Assembly: GCF_003206695.1 (NCBI RefSeq)
Contig: NZ_PZJN01000007.1
Coordinates: 173,492 to 237,491, forward strand
From: Salinicola halophyticus
GTDB lineage: Bacteria; Pseudomonadota; Gammaproteobacteria; Pseudomonadales; Halomonadaceae
DNA: 64,000 nucleotides
Direction of reading: 5' to 3'
Shown here: one piece after another, positions 27,368 to 36,458 of the stretch
Layout: every line of letters starts with the position of its first letter
How positions within the stretch are numbered: position 1 is the first letter of the stretch
The notes under the pieces: model-generated
Told to the model about the DNA's origin: nothing
Databases searched by the model: none
What the model saw: the letters and a program-made list of their open reading frames with translations, nothing else
Program-made: the position numbers and the translations under genes

Positions 27368-28975
27368 TCAAAGCACGGTTCTCAGTATCAGAAAGGCGAT
27401 CGCTGCCATCAGCGCTGCGGCCGGCAGCGTGATGATCCAGGCCAGGGCAATGGGCCGCATCAGTGCCCAGTTGGTCTGACGGTTGACCATGCCGATGCCG
27501 AGCACGGCGCCAATCAGAATGTGGGTGCTGGAAACCGGCAGGCCCAGCATCGAGGCGAGCATCACCACGGCGGCGGCGGCGAGCTCCGCGGAAAAACCGG
27601 ACGCCGGGTGCATCTTGGTCAGATTCTCGCCGACGGTCTTGATCACTTCCTTGCCGATGAACCAGAGCCCGACGATCAACGCCACACCGAAGGTCAGCAT
27701 CGCCAGTGGGGGGATCGTGGCTTCGTCGGCGATCGCTCCGGTTCGCAGCACATCGAGAATCGCTACGAACGGACCAATGGCGTTGGCGATATCGTTGGAG
27801 CCATGGCTGAAGGCGAAGCCGGAGGCGGTGAATACCTGCATCCAGCTGAACATCAGGAAGGTCGAGCGATCCAGCGACTCGCCCTTGAGAGTCTTGGCGA
27901 AGATGAAGGTGGCCATCCACACCACGGCGCCGATCATTCCCATGATCAGGTAATTATCGAGCGTGCTCAGGCCAAGCTGCATGTTCTTCAGACCCTTGAA
28001 CAGCAGCATTGCCGAGATGATCATGGCGCCCAGCGCGGCCACCATGGGCACCCAGCTCTCCAGCGCGCGATGGGAGTGGATCTGGCGCCGCTTCTCGTCG
28101 ATCTGGTGCAGGTCGCGGTAGTACTCGGACTCCAGATCCTCCGTCCCGTAATCGCCCTCGTTCACCGTCTGCATGTCTCGCGCCATCGCGTGGGTGTAAG
28201 CGATCTGTTGAATTTCCGAAAGCCGTTCGAAGCGCGCTTTATGCTCACGTTTATGCTGCCGTTTCTCTTCGCGAACCGCGGTGAGTTCGCTCTTGGCCAT
28301 TTCGTTGTAAGAGAGGATGTGCTTCTTGATCTGGGAGTAGAGCAGGTAGGCGACCACGCCACCCAGTAGTGGCGACAGCACCCAGGAAATCGCGATCTGA
28401 CCGATCTGCCCCCATTGGACCAGGTCCAGCGCGGAGTCGCTGCCGTTGATCAGGACGCCAAGCGTGATCGAGCTGCCGACGATCGCGCCGACGATGGAGT
28501 GTGTGGTCGAAACCGGATACCCCTTGCGCGACGCGAAGAGCAGCCAGATTGCCGCGGCAATCAGCGCCGACATCATGATGTAGACGAAGTCGAGAGGCGC
28601 TACCTGGATACCACCGAGATCGACGATCCCGCCACGAATGGTCGAGGTCACCTCGCCGCCAGCGATGACCGCGCCGCTGACCTCGAAGATCGCCGCCACG
28701 AACAGCGCCTGCCTGATGGTCAGCGTGCCGGCGCCGACGCTGGTGCCGAATGAATTGGCGACGTCGTTGCCGCCGATATTGAACGCCATGAATACGCCAA
28801 ACAACGTGGCCAGCACGAACAAAAGCGTATTGTCGCCGCGAATGTAGCCCAGCCCCCATACGAGGAAATAACCCGTCGTGGCGACAAGCAGAACGCCGAA
28901 AAAGAGACTTGTCCGCAATCCCCCTCCGGAATCACCGAGTATCGTCGGATTACCGCTGGCTGCCGGATTGGCCAT
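27368..28975 (-). CDS. PiT-family inorganic phosphate transporter
   Basis: A 535-residue inner-membrane symporter for phosphate (metal-phosphate complexes) of the PiT/Pho4 family. The duplicated signature is visible as [21 protein letters not shown] in the first half (shown by [12 protein letters not shown]) and [18 protein letters not shown] in the second. A long hydrophilic cytoplasmic loop of roughly 110 residues between the halves is highly charged. No PhoU-like partner gene is adjacent. It is monocistronic. Confidence 0.92.
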   Translation of the reverse strand: MANPAASGNPTILGDSGGGLRTSLFFGVLLVATTGYFLVWGLGYIRGDNTLLFVLATLFGVFMAFNIGGNDVANSFGTSVGAGTLTIRQALFVAAIFEVSGAVIAGGEVTSTIRGGIVDLGGIQVAPLDFVYIMMSALIAAAIWLLFASRKGYPVSTTHSIVGAIVGSSITLGVLINGSDSALDLVQWGQIGQIAISWVLSPLLGGVVAYLLYSQIKKHILSYNEMAKSELTAVREEKRQHKREHKARFERLSEIQQIAYTHAMARDMQTVNEGDYGTEDLESEYYRDLHQIDEKRRQIHSHRALESWVPMVAALGAMIISAMLLFKGLKNMQLGLSTLDNYLIMGMIGAVVWMATFIFAKTLKGESLDRSTFLMFSWMQVFTASGFAFSHGSNDIANAIGPFVAILDVLRTGAIADEATIPPLAMLTFGVALIVGLWFIGKEVIKTVGENLTKMHPASGFSAELAAAAVVMLASMLGLPVSSTHILIGAVLGIGMVNRQTNWALMRPIALAWIITLPAAALMAAIAFLILRTVL

Positions 28976-29234
28976 GCTCGCTTCCTCCCCTTCTCCGCTG
29001 AATGAAGATGGATCAGGCCGTGATTGGTGGCTGATTCCTCGGCAGATTGGCGCATGAGCGTGACAGAAAGGTGACGCAAGGCCGGCCAGGATCGACGATC
29101 ACTCTGAACGCCCTGATGGCGCCGGAGATCCGCAATGCTAACCTCTCGGGCGAGCTAGGCTGACAGTTCTCGACGGAGCAAGCCTTGTCGCTGCGGGTCG
29201 CGAAGGGCGATGTCGACGCATCGGCCGGGCGCCG

Positions 29235-29828
29235 TCAGTACCAAGCGTCGCCCAACACGGCGACCGCCTCTGCGATCCTCGTTTCGGGAGCGGCGCGTCG
29301 GCTGACCAGGCCTTCCAGATACACGAATTCCGGCGCTCGAATGCCTAGCGTACTCAGCACGGCGTCGAGATGCGGGGTGAGAAAATTGGGCTGTTTCGAC
29401 TCTCCGGTGCGGTGAAAGCCGCCGGAACTGACGATGACGAGCGTCGGCCGGTCCGCCAGCAGGCCAACCTTGCCCTGCGGAGCCGGCGCGAAGGTTCGAT
29501 GGATGCGCAGTACGTAATCGACCCAGAGCTTCAGCGCCGCTGGCATGCCGAAATTATGCATGGGGGTCGCGATGATCAGCCGGTCGGTGGATTCGAGCTC
29601 TTCGATCAGGCGTTCGGATAACTCAAGCGTCGCGCTCGAGCGAGGCAAGGGATCGCGCAGCGTCAGCGCCCGGACGTAGTCCACCGTCAACGGCGCCAGC
29701 GGCTCGGCGGCGAGATCCCGTACCAGCAGGTCGCCTCCCTTTCGCGCCGCGATCTTCCGCGCTAGGCGGTTCCCCAAGGCCTCTTCGCGGTGCGGGCTGG
29801 CGGTCACGAGCAGTGTGGGTATCGTCAC
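29235..29828 (-). CDS. Flavodoxin-fold FMN-dependent NADH-azoreductase-like protein
   Basis: A 197-residue protein of the NQO1/AzoR flavodoxin-like family: TLLVTASPHREEALGNRLA binds FMN phosphate, RLIIATPMHNFGMPAALKLWVDYV carries the PMHNF flavin motif, and VIVSSGGFHRTGE the third loop. It reduces quinones or azo compounds with NAD(P)H in the cytosol. The start is GTG at 29828, because it has GGAG upstream and overlaps the stop of the GNAT gene in GTGA, indicating translational coupling. The long N-terminal extension of the open frame is not translated. Confidence 0.85.
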   Translation of the reverse strand: MTIPTLLVTASPHREEALGNRLARKIAARKGGDLLVRDLAAEPLAPLTVDYVRALTLRDPLPRSSATLELSERLIEELESTDRLIIATPMHNFGMPAALKLWVDYVLRIHRTFAPAPQGKVGLLADRPTLVIVSSGGFHRTGESKQPNFLTPHLDAVLSTLGIRAPEFVYLEGLVSRRAAPETRIAEAVAVLGDAWY

Positions 29829-30277
29829 AATGCCATCTCCTCGACGCTCAAGGCTTCCACGAAGTGCATGCCTCGGGAAAGCAGGCCCTGCCGAAAGTAG
29901 AAGCGCTGTGCCAGCGCCATGCCCAGCCCGGTATCCAGCACCAGATGACGACACGACATGGCTCTCGCTTGCTCGCGCACGGCCGCGATCAACCGGGCAC
30001 CCAAACCGTGACGTCGGCCTGCTGCGCTGACGACGAGGTCGTCGACATAGACGAAGCGGCCATACAGCAGGTTTTCGGTCAAGCGATAGCCCGCCAGTCC
30101 GACGACCCGATTCTCCTTCCACGCCGCCAACAGCCGATACCCCATGGCCATCTGGCGCATGATCTGGCTGACGAAGGTCTGCGGTGCGTCGAGATGCGGG
30201 CGAAGCTCACGCATGACATCGAAGCAGCGCAGACACTCCTGCTCCGTGGTCACCGGTAATAGTCGAACGGTCGTCAT
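29825..30277 (-). CDS. GNAT-family N-acetyltransferase
   Basis: A 150-residue acetyltransferase with the acetyl-CoA loop VVSAAGRRHGLGARLIAAV (Q/R-x-x-G-x-G/A variant RRHGLG) after YVDDLVV, and a C-terminal segment AQRFYFRQGLLSRGMHF. AGGAGG sits just before ATG 30277. It is the first gene of a two-gene operon with the azoreductase and lies divergent to a MocR regulator. The acceptor substrate is not known. Confidence 0.88.
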   Translation of the reverse strand: MTTVRLLPVTTEQECLRCFDVMRELRPHLDAPQTFVSQIMRQMAMGYRLLAAWKENRVVGLAGYRLTENLLYGRFVYVDDLVVSAAGRRHGLGARLIAAVREQARAMSCRHLVLDTGLGMALAQRFYFRQGLLSRGMHFVEALSVEEMAL

Positions 30278-30366
30278 CGGACATCCTCCTGGTGGAGCAG
30301 CCAGGGTAGAATCGGACAGACCCGCTTGGCAGCGCCAAGACGTCTTCGATCTTCTGGGACATCGGC

Positions 30367-31806
30367 ATGTCCAATACGCAACTTCGGCTCGACCGCACGC
30401 AAAACGTGCCGATCTACCGGCAGCTCTATCAGCGCCTGCGCGAAGCGATGGCGGACGGGCGCCTGCCACCCGGCAAACGGGTGCCCTCGGTACGCAGTCT
30501 CGCCAGCGAGCTGAACCTGTCGCGCGGGACGGTCGAGCTGGCTTATCAGCTGCTGGTCAGCGAAGGGTATTTTCTGCCGCGAGGTCCGGCAGGAACGATC
30601 GTCTCGCCACACCTGCCCGAGTCCACGAAACCGGCGGCGACACCGGAGACGGCGACCGGACAGGAACCAAAGCCTGGTCTTGCACCTCCGCTACCGTTCC
30701 AATTGGGGCTTCCGGCGCTGGACGCTTTCCCCAACAAGTTGTGGACACGCCTGACCCATCGCCGACTGAGAGCCCAGACCAGCGCCGAACTCAACTACCC
30801 GCCGCCGACGGGCCACCCGGCGCTGAAGCGCGCCCTGGTGACCTATCTTGGCGTATCGCGCGGCATCGCCTGCCAGCCCGAACAGATTTTCATCACCGAC
30901 AGCTACCGGGACAGTCTGGGTCTGATCTGTCGGGCGCTGCTGAAATCCGGCGACAGCGGATGGTTCGAGGAGCCGGGCTATCTGATGGCGCGAGAACGAC
31001 TGCTGAACGAGGGGATGCACCTGACGCCGGTGGGCGTCGACGCCGAAGGATTGAACGTCGAAGAGGGATTGAACGTCGAAGAGGGATTGAACGTCGAAGA
31101 CGAATCCCGCGCCACCAGCGCCCGCTTCGCCGTCGTCACGCCCACTCACCAGAGCCCCACTGGCGTGACGATGACGCTGGCCCGGCGCCAGGCCCTATTG
31201 GCGTGGGCAAGTCGTGAAAACGCCTGGATCATCGAGGACGACTACGATAGCGAATATCGCTACCACGGCCATCCCGTACCGGCACTGAAGAGTCTCGATC
31301 ACGATGACCGCGTGCTCTATGCCGGCACTTTCAGCAAGGTTCTGTTTCCCGCCATCAAACTGGCCTACCTGGTGGTGCCACTCTCTCAGGTCGCGATCTT
31401 TCAGCAAGCGATGCAGCGCCTGGGCCATGGCTGCCCGACGCTGAGCCAGGCGGTCGTCACGGATTTCATCGAAGAAGGGCACTTCGCCCGCCATCTCAAG
31501 CGGATGCGGGCGCTCTACAAAGTCCGTCGGGAACACCTTCGCCAGGCGCTGGAGCATCACCTGGGCGATCGCATCCGTATCGATCTTCAGGCCGGCGGAA
31601 TGCACCTGCTGGTCAGGCTAGCCGACGATATCGATGACGTGGCGATCGCGAGCCGGGCCGCCAGCGCCGGGCTGGGTGGGCACGCGCTGTCCGCGTGGAC
31701 CCTGACACCGACACGACAGTCCGGGATGCTGCTGAGCTTCACTAACGTCATCGATGCCGATCATGCCCACGCTCTGGCCGCTAGGCTGGCCACGCTCCTG
31801 GAGTGA
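30367..31806 (+). CDS. MocR/PdxR-family GntR-aminotransferase fusion regulator
   Basis: A 479-residue regulator with an N-terminal GntR winged helix (PIYRQLYQRLREAMADGRLP, then VPSVRSLASELNLSRGTVE) and a C-terminal aminotransferase-fold domain. The PLP site is present: IIEDDYDSEYRYHG and the lysine in GTFSKVLFP. It probably senses PLP or an amino compound and controls the divergent GNAT-azoreductase operon. Residues 228-245 are three copies of a six-residue GLNVEE unit, an in-frame 18-bp expansion inside the aminotransferase domain that is unusual for the family. Confidence 0.9.
   Translation: MSNTQLRLDRTQNVPIYRQLYQRLREAMADGRLPPGKRVPSVRSLASELNLSRGTVELAYQLLVSEGYFLPRGPAGTIVSPHLPESTKPAATPETATGQEPKPGLAPPLPFQLGLPALDAFPNKLWTRLTHRRLRAQTSAELNYPPPTGHPALKRALVTYLGVSRGIACQPEQIFITDSYRDSLGLICRALLKSGDSGWFEEPGYLMARERLLNEGMHLTPVGVDAEGLNVEEGLNVEEGLNVEDESRATSARFAVVTPTHQSPTGVTMTLARRQALLAWASRENAWIIEDDYDSEYRYHGHPVPALKSLDHDDRVLYAGTFSKVLFPAIKLAYLVVPLSQVAIFQQAMQRLGHGCPTLSQAVVTDFIEEGHFARHLKRMRALYKVRREHLRQALEHHLGDRIRIDLQAGGMHLLVRLADDIDDVAIASRAASAGLGGHALSAWTLTPTRQSGMLLSFTNVIDADHAHALAARLATLLE
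31048..31101 (+). repeat. 18-bp in-frame tandem repeat (three copies) in the MocR gene
   Basis: Three copies of ggattgaacgtcgaagag, the last with one change, encode GLNVEE repeatedly. The unit is in phase with the codons. Confidence 0.92.
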
Positions 31807-31935
31807 AACGGCGCGAGCCGTCCTGCCATGGCCCAGAAATCGCCACCGTTCTTGGCTCTGTGGGAATGCCTTCCCGCCTTTCATCCTGTCTCGGTACTCA
31901 AATTTCAACTCCCACGATCCAGACAGGTAAGCGAC

Positions 31936-32412
31936 ATGAAAGCCCGAGTGAATTACTACCAGACCTCTCCCCAGGCCGCGCAGAAGTACATCGATTTCAA
32001 CATGGCGCTGGCGCAGAGCGAGGTGATCAAAGAGATCAAGCATCTGGTGACGCTGCGAGCGTCCCAGCTCAACGGCTGCGCCTTCTGCGTCGACATGCAC
32101 GTCAAGGAGGCGAAAATCGACGGCGAACGCGAGCTGCGACTTCACCATGTCGCTATCTGGCGAGAATCGACACTATTCACCCCGCGCGAACGTGCTGCCC
32201 TTGCCTGGACGGAAACGTTGACTCGGCTGCCCGAGCACGGGGTAGATGATGGCCTCTACGACAAAGCCCGCAGTCATTTCTCCGAAGCGGAACTTTCGGA
32301 CCTGACCTTCCTGATCGTCGCCATCAACGGCTGGAATCGACTCAGCGTGGCGTTTCAGGCGATCCCCGGCTCTGCCGACAAGGCGTTCGGACTGGACAAG
32401 GCCGGGCTGTAG
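31936..32412 (+). CDS. Carboxymuconolactone decarboxylase/AhpD-like protein
   Basis: A 158-residue alpha-helical protein with the AhpD-type redox motif NGCAFCVDMH in the context of LVTLRASQLNGCAFCVDMHV, so the CxxC and downstream histidine of alkylhydroperoxidase D are kept. The decarboxylase branch lacks this pair, so a peroxidase or thiol-relay role is more likely. It forms multimers in the cytosol in known relatives. ATG 31936 has AGGTAA upstream. The gene is convergent with an XRE-cupin regulator across a heptamer repeat. Confidence 0.88.
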   Translation: MKARVNYYQTSPQAAQKYIDFNMALAQSEVIKEIKHLVTLRASQLNGCAFCVDMHVKEAKIDGERELRLHHVAIWRESTLFTPRERAALAWTETLTRLPEHGVDDGLYDKARSHFSEAELSDLTFLIVAINGWNRLSVAFQAIPGSADKAFGLDKAGL

Positions 32413-32428
32413 AGTCGGTATCGCCCGG

Positions 32429-32489
32429 GCTCGTAGCTCGTAGCTCGTAGCTCGTAGCTCGTAGCTCGTAGCTCGTAGCTCGTAGCTCG
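32429..32489. repeat. Heptanucleotide tandem repeat, nearly nine copies
   Basis: Eight perfect copies of gctcgta plus five bases of a ninth fill the gap between two convergent genes. It ends four bases before the last base of the downstream minus-strand coding region. The array gives a 7-bp periodicity with AGCT palindromes. Confidence 0.97.
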
Positions 32490-32492
32490 GCT

Positions 32493-33065
32493 TCAGTGCA
32501 CCACGTTGCGGATGAAGCGCAGCCGGCCCGCCCCGTCGTTGCGATAACGATAGGGCTGGTCGCTGGGGTAGACATGGAAGTCGCCGGCTTCGATCGTCAG
32601 CTCGCGTTCGCCGAGGGTCAGGATCAGCGTTCCCTCGATTACCACCAGCATCTCGTGCCAGCCGTTATCATCGGCGGCCGACTCGTAGACCTCCCCCGGC
32701 TCGAGCGACCACGACCATAGCTCGACCTCCTGCCGCGCCGGTTTGCTCGCCAGCAGTCGAGCGCGACTGTCGGGATGCTTTCCCACCCAGGCAACCTCGT
32801 CGATACGCGCCGAATCTTCGCTATCGGGCGGCTGCACCAACGCATAGAACAGCACCCCCAACGCTTCGGCCAGACGATCGAGCGTGCTCAGGCTGACGTT
32901 GACGTCGCCCTTTTCGATATTGACCAGCATGCGTCGACTCACACCGGCCTGATCCGCCAGCGCCTGCTGACTCAGCCCTGCGGCCTGGCGCCGACGTCTC
33001 ACATTGGCAGCCACGTGGACCAGTACGTCGGGACGCTCGTTAGCCTTGTGCAATATATTGCCCAT
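32493..33065 (-). CDS. XRE-cupin transcriptional regulator
   Basis: A 190-residue regulator with an N-terminal XRE helix-turn-helix (RRRRQAAGLSQQALADQAG, then VSRRMLVNIEKGDVNVSL) and a C-terminal double-stranded beta-helix cupin domain (HEMLVVIEGTLILTLGERE, then FHVYPSDQPYRYRN). The start was placed at ATG 33065, the first upstream of the DNA-binding domain; its Shine-Dalgarno is weak. It is divergent from the RhtA-like exporter across about 100 bp, so it is the likely local regulator of that exporter. Confidence 0.88.
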   Translation of the reverse strand: MGNILHKANERPDVLVHVAANVRRRRQAAGLSQQALADQAGVSRRMLVNIEKGDVNVSLSTLDRLAEALGVLFYALVQPPDSEDSARIDEVAWVGKHPDSRARLLASKPARQEVELWSWSLEPGEVYESAADDNGWHEMLVVIEGTLILTLGERELTIEAGDFHVYPSDQPYRYRNDGAGRLRFIRNVVH

Positions 33066-33162
33066 CCGTACAATCGCGGCTCTCGTCGAATGCCATCGGC
33101 CGCCGGCATGGCACCGTGGCAATGTCTGGCGAGCCATCATGCCGCACACTTTCGGAGGTGTC

Positions 33163-34056
33163 ATGTCAGTCGCCATGCGCGAATTGCTTGCCAGGATCTG
33201 GCCGGTGGCCATGCTGGTGGTGGCAATGTGTTCGATCCAGAGCGGCGCCTCCATCGCCAAGTCGCTGTTTCCGGTCATCGGCGCCACCGGTACGACCTCG
33301 ATTCGCCTGATCTTCGCCGCGCTGATACTGCTGATCGTCATGCGCCCCTGGCGCCAGCCGCTGAGCCGTCGGGCGTGGAAATCGACGCTGATCTACGGCG
33401 TCGCCCTCGGGATCATGAACCTGCTGTTCTATCAGGCGCTGCAGACCCTGCCGCTGGGGATTGCGGTGGCGCTCGAGTTCACTGGCCCGCTGGCGGTGGC
33501 GATGCTGTCGTCGCGACGCTGGCTGGATCTGGTGTGGGTGGCTCTCGCCGTGATCGGCCTGGCCTGCCTGCTGCTGCTGGGCGATGATCGCAGCGGCCCG
33601 GTCGATCCTTACGGCGCGGCCTGTGCGCTCGGCGCCGGGGTGTGCTGGGCGCTTTATATCCTGTTCGGACAGAAGGCCGGCGCCATCAACGGCGCCCAGA
33701 GCGCCACGCTTGGCGTCACCATCGCCGCCGTCGTCATCGCTCCGGTGGGCCTGCTCGATGTGGGCACGGCGATGTTCGCGCCGGAGGTGCTGCCCTACGC
33801 GCTGGCGGTGGCGGTTCTCTCCACCGCGCTGCCCTACACGCTCGAGATGATCGCGATGCCGCGGCTGCCGACGCAGACCTTCGGCACGCTGATGAGCCTG
33901 GAACCGGCGATCGGTGCACTGTCGGGGCTGCTGTTCCTGGGCCAGCTATTGAGCACCCTGCAATGGCTGGCCATCGGGCTAGTGATCGCCGCCTCGATCG
34001 GCACCACGCTGACGATCCGGCGCCGGGATACGTTCGAGACACCGGTCCCGGACTGA
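33163..34056 (+). CDS. rhtA: RhtA-like EamA-family amino acid exporter
   Basis: A 297-residue, ten-helix DMT transporter made of two EamA repeats. The sequence follows E. coli RhtA (threonine and homoserine exporter, 295 residues): MCSIQSGASIAKSLFPVIGA, then LFYQALQTLPLGIAVALEFTGPL in part, LPYTLEMIAMPRLPTQTFG and EPAIGALSGLLFLGQ. GGAGGT lies five bases before ATG 33163. Substrate is inferred from similarity. It is divergent from the XRE-cupin regulator. Confidence 0.85.
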   Translation: MSVAMRELLARIWPVAMLVVAMCSIQSGASIAKSLFPVIGATGTTSIRLIFAALILLIVMRPWRQPLSRRAWKSTLIYGVALGIMNLLFYQALQTLPLGIAVALEFTGPLAVAMLSSRRWLDLVWVALAVIGLACLLLLGDDRSGPVDPYGAACALGAGVCWALYILFGQKAGAINGAQSATLGVTIAAVVIAPVGLLDVGTAMFAPEVLPYALAVAVLSTALPYTLEMIAMPRLPTQTFGTLMSLEPAIGALSGLLFLGQLLSTLQWLAIGLVIAASIGTTLTIRRRDTFETPVPD

Positions 34057-34090
34057 ACATCCCGCTAGAGGCGCCTTTGATGCCTGCCGG

Positions 34091-34126
34091 TGCACGAACG
34101 TTACAGACTGCACGAACGTTCCAGAC
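34091..34126. repeat. 18-bp tandem duplication downstream of rhtA
   Basis: Two copies of tgcacgaacgttacagac, the second with one change, lie in the gap between rhtA and the AraC-family gene. Confidence 0.9.
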
Positions 34127-34202
34127 ATGAACCTCGCCCTCTGGCATGCTGAACGGATCGGGCGTTGCGGGCATCGAGTCCTAGCGCCGGTCGGGAGGCA
34201 GC

Positions 34203-35036
34203 ATGACATCGACGAACTGGATCGATCTGCAGCAGGACGGTGACACGGGCATCGAGACGATCCGCGCCCACTTCGAGGGCCACGCCTACGATCCCCACTG
34301 GCACGACAGCTACCTGGTCGGCTTCACCGAACAGGGCGTGCAGCAGTTCCATTGTCGTCGTACCCGCCATGACAGCACGCCGGGACGATTGTTTTTCGTC
34401 GAGCCCGGCGAGATTCACGACGGCCATGCCCCGACCGAGGGCGGTTTCACCTACGCCATGCTCTATCTCGACCCCGCCTGGCTTCAACGCGAGCTGCGCC
34501 AGTTCGCGGTCACCGGTACGGCTTCCGGCGAGCCGGGCTTCGCCTCGACGCTGGTCGAGGACCCCCGATTGATCACCCATGTCGCCCGTGCCTTCACCAC
34601 GCTACGCCTCCCAACCTCGCGGCTGGAGCGCGATGACGCTCTCGATGCCTTGCTGCAGGGGCTGATTCCGCATCTGGGCTGGCGAGAACGCCAGCGGGAA
34701 GATCCGCGACTACCCGCCGTTGCTCGACGCACCCGGGACGTTCTGCATGCGCATTGCGAACAGGACATCGGCTTGCAGTCACTGGCGGAGCAATGCGGCG
34801 TCGATCGCTTCCGCCTGACCCGCGCTTTCAAGTCGGCCTTCGGGCTGGCACCCCATGCCTATCTGGTGCAGTTGCGCCTGAGTCTCGCCCGCCAGCGGCT
34901 CGCTGGCGGCGAATCCCCGGCGGCGGTCGCCAGCCAGCTCGGCTTCGCCGACCAGAGCCATCTGGGTCGCTGGTTCCGGCGCGCCTATGGCCTGACCCCG
35001 GCGGACTATCGTCAGCGCTGCTCCCGGACCGGCTGA
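34203..35036 (+). CDS. AraC-family regulator
   Basis: A 277-residue regulator with an N-terminal cupin sensor (HDSYLVGFTEQGVQQFHCR, then GEIHDGHAP) and a C-terminal AraC domain with two helix-turn-helix motifs (SLAEQCGVDRFRLTRAFKSAF and AASQLGFADQSHLGRWFRRAYG, given in part). GGGAGG precedes the ATG. It is followed on the same strand by a LysE-type exporter, an arrangement seen for amino acid efflux controllers, so that exporter is the likely target. Confidence 0.92.
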   Translation: MTSTNWIDLQQDGDTGIETIRAHFEGHAYDPHWHDSYLVGFTEQGVQQFHCRRTRHDSTPGRLFFVEPGEIHDGHAPTEGGFTYAMLYLDPAWLQRELRQFAVTGTASGEPGFASTLVEDPRLITHVARAFTTLRLPTSRLERDDALDALLQGLIPHLGWRERQREDPRLPAVARRTRDVLHAHCEQDIGLQSLAEQCGVDRFRLTRAFKSAFGLAPHAYLVQLRLSLARQRLAGGESPAAVASQLGFADQSHLGRWFRRAYGLTPADYRQRCSRTG

Positions 35037-35047
35037 ACTGAACCCGA

Positions 35048-35077
35048 GACTGAATCCAACCCGACTGAATCGAACCC
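35048..35077. repeat. 15-bp tandem duplication after the AraC-family gene
   Basis: Two copies of gactgaatccaaccc (one change) begin 12 bases after the stop codon, preceded by a more decayed third copy that overlaps the end of the gene. Confidence 0.8.
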
Positions 35078-35179
35078 GGAATTCCTGGCGAGTTCGACGT
35101 AGGCGACTGCTCAAACCTTCCAGACGCGCGGCGATCACGGCGCGATAGTCCCAGCTCCACGCCATTTCTGGAGTCGCTC

Positions 35180-35785
35180 ATGTCTGCCTGGCTACCGTTT
35201 GCCCTCTTCGCCTTCGTCGCTTCGATCACCCCGGGGCCGACCAATCTGCTGATACTCACTCAAGGCGCGCGCCGTGGGTGGAAAAGCACGCTACCGGCGG
35301 TCTTCGGCGCGAGTCTGGCGGCGGCCACGATCGTGCTGACGGTGGGCCTGGGGTTGTCGCAGACGCTGCTGGCCTATCCCGTCGTTCGCCAGCTGATGGC
35401 CGCCATCGGCGTCGGCTGGCTGACCTGGCTGGCCTGGCGGCTCTATCGCAGCCAACCCCCGAGCATCGAGACCGACGCGGAGAGATCAGGCGCGCCGGCT
35501 TTCGGCCCCCGACAGGCTGCCGGCTTGCAGCTGGTCAATCCCAAGACCTGGATGATGGCGCTATCGGTCGTCGGCGTGTTCACCGACTCGGCGTCGAGCG
35601 CGACGCAGATCGGCCTATTGGCGCTAACGTTCGGGATCGTGGCGCTCCCCTGCCTGGCCCTCTGGGGGATGATCGGCAGCGGTGTCGCCCGTCTGTTTCA
35701 TACCAAACGCCAGTGGCAGTGGTTCAATCGCGCGCTGGCACTACTGCTGCTGGCAGTGGCGTGGGGGAGCGTGCTGGCGTCATGA
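35180..35785 (+). CDS. LysE/RhtB-family amino acid exporter
   Basis: A 201-residue, six-helix exporter. The family signature SITPGPTNLLILTQGARRGW is at residues 14-33, followed by FGASLAAATIVLTVGLGL and QLVNPKTWMMALSVVG. GGAG lies seven bases before the ATG. It probably exports an amino acid or derivative out of the cytoplasm under control of the preceding AraC-family protein. Its stop overlaps the stop of the next gene, on the other strand. Confidence 0.9.
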   Translation: MSAWLPFALFAFVASITPGPTNLLILTQGARRGWKSTLPAVFGASLAAATIVLTVGLGLSQTLLAYPVVRQLMAAIGVGWLTWLAWRLYRSQPPSIETDAERSGAPAFGPRQAAGLQLVNPKTWMMALSVVGVFTDSASSATQIGLLALTFGIVALPCLALWGMIGSGVARLFHTKRQWQWFNRALALLLLAVAWGSVLAS

Positions 35786-36391
35786 GGCGTCAATGCCGAG
35801 CCGATGACAGCTGGCTCGAGCGCTGTCGCGAAGCTCGCCACAGCGAACCTCCAACTGCCGCCGTGCCGCGGGATCGGGCAGAGCCTCGAGATTGGACTCG
35901 ACGCCGATCAGTAGCGCGTCCATCGCGGCGCGCAGCATGGTCGCGCCGGCCAGCGTGTCGCTCTCCATCGCCGACGACGTCAGCGACAGCGCCTCGGCCG
36001 CCAGCACCAGCCCGTCCTGGCATCGCTCGGCGGCCGCCAGCGGAATCTGAATCGATGCATCGCGGGCTTCGCGCAGAGCCGAATCACGCTGCTCCGATTC
36101 GGCGCCGGTATCACTCGGTAGACGCTGCGCTTCGAGATAGTCGGCGAACGCCGCGGCATCGTCATCGACGGCCTCGGCCAGCGCTTTCTGCAGCCCATCG
36201 CCCTCTTCTATCAGTCGGCAGCGATGACGATCGAGATCGGATTCGCCTCGATGCAACCGCACGCCCTTGAGAATCAGCGACAGACCCAGGCAGCCACTCA
36301 ATGCCGCGGCCGCGCCACATCCCGGTGTGGAACGGGTTTCAACGGCGTGCTGGAAATCGGCAAGCGAACGTTGCCAGAGCGAGGGAGACAT
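35780..36391 (-). CDS. Cyclodeaminase/cyclohydrolase (FTCD_C) family protein
   Basis: A 203-residue four-helix-bundle protein related to formiminotetrahydrofolate cyclodeaminase and FchA-type methenyltetrahydrofolate cyclohydrolase. The N-terminal pattern LADFQHAVETRSTPGCGAAAALSG corresponds to the P-x-P-G-G-G-S-V-A-A-motif but is degraded to STPGCGAAAALSG. DDDAAAFADYLEAQRLP follows the usual acidic helix. A folate-interconverting role is plausible but the loop changes leave it uncertain. GGAG is eight bases before ATG 36391. Confidence 0.7.
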   Translation of the reverse strand: MSPSLWQRSLADFQHAVETRSTPGCGAAAALSGCLGLSLILKGVRLHRGESDLDRHRCRLIEEGDGLQKALAEAVDDDAAAFADYLEAQRLPSDTGAESEQRDSALREARDASIQIPLAAAERCQDGLVLAAEALSLTSSAMESDTLAGATMLRAAMDALLIGVESNLEALPDPAARRQLEVRCGELRDSARASCHRLGIDAS

Positions 36392-36458
36392 GCGGTTACT
36401 CCGTGACGGGATCACGGTTCAGCATAGACAGCGAGCGGCGCCAGCGCGCGGAAAGGCT

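Noticed and set aside
29829-30122. N-terminal extension of the azoreductase-like gene
   Set aside because: It is the GNAT gene read in another frame; GTG 29828 with GGAG and the coupled stop explain the start.
32429-32489. CRISPR-like array
   Set aside because: Units are 7 bp with no spacers; it is a simple tandem repeat.
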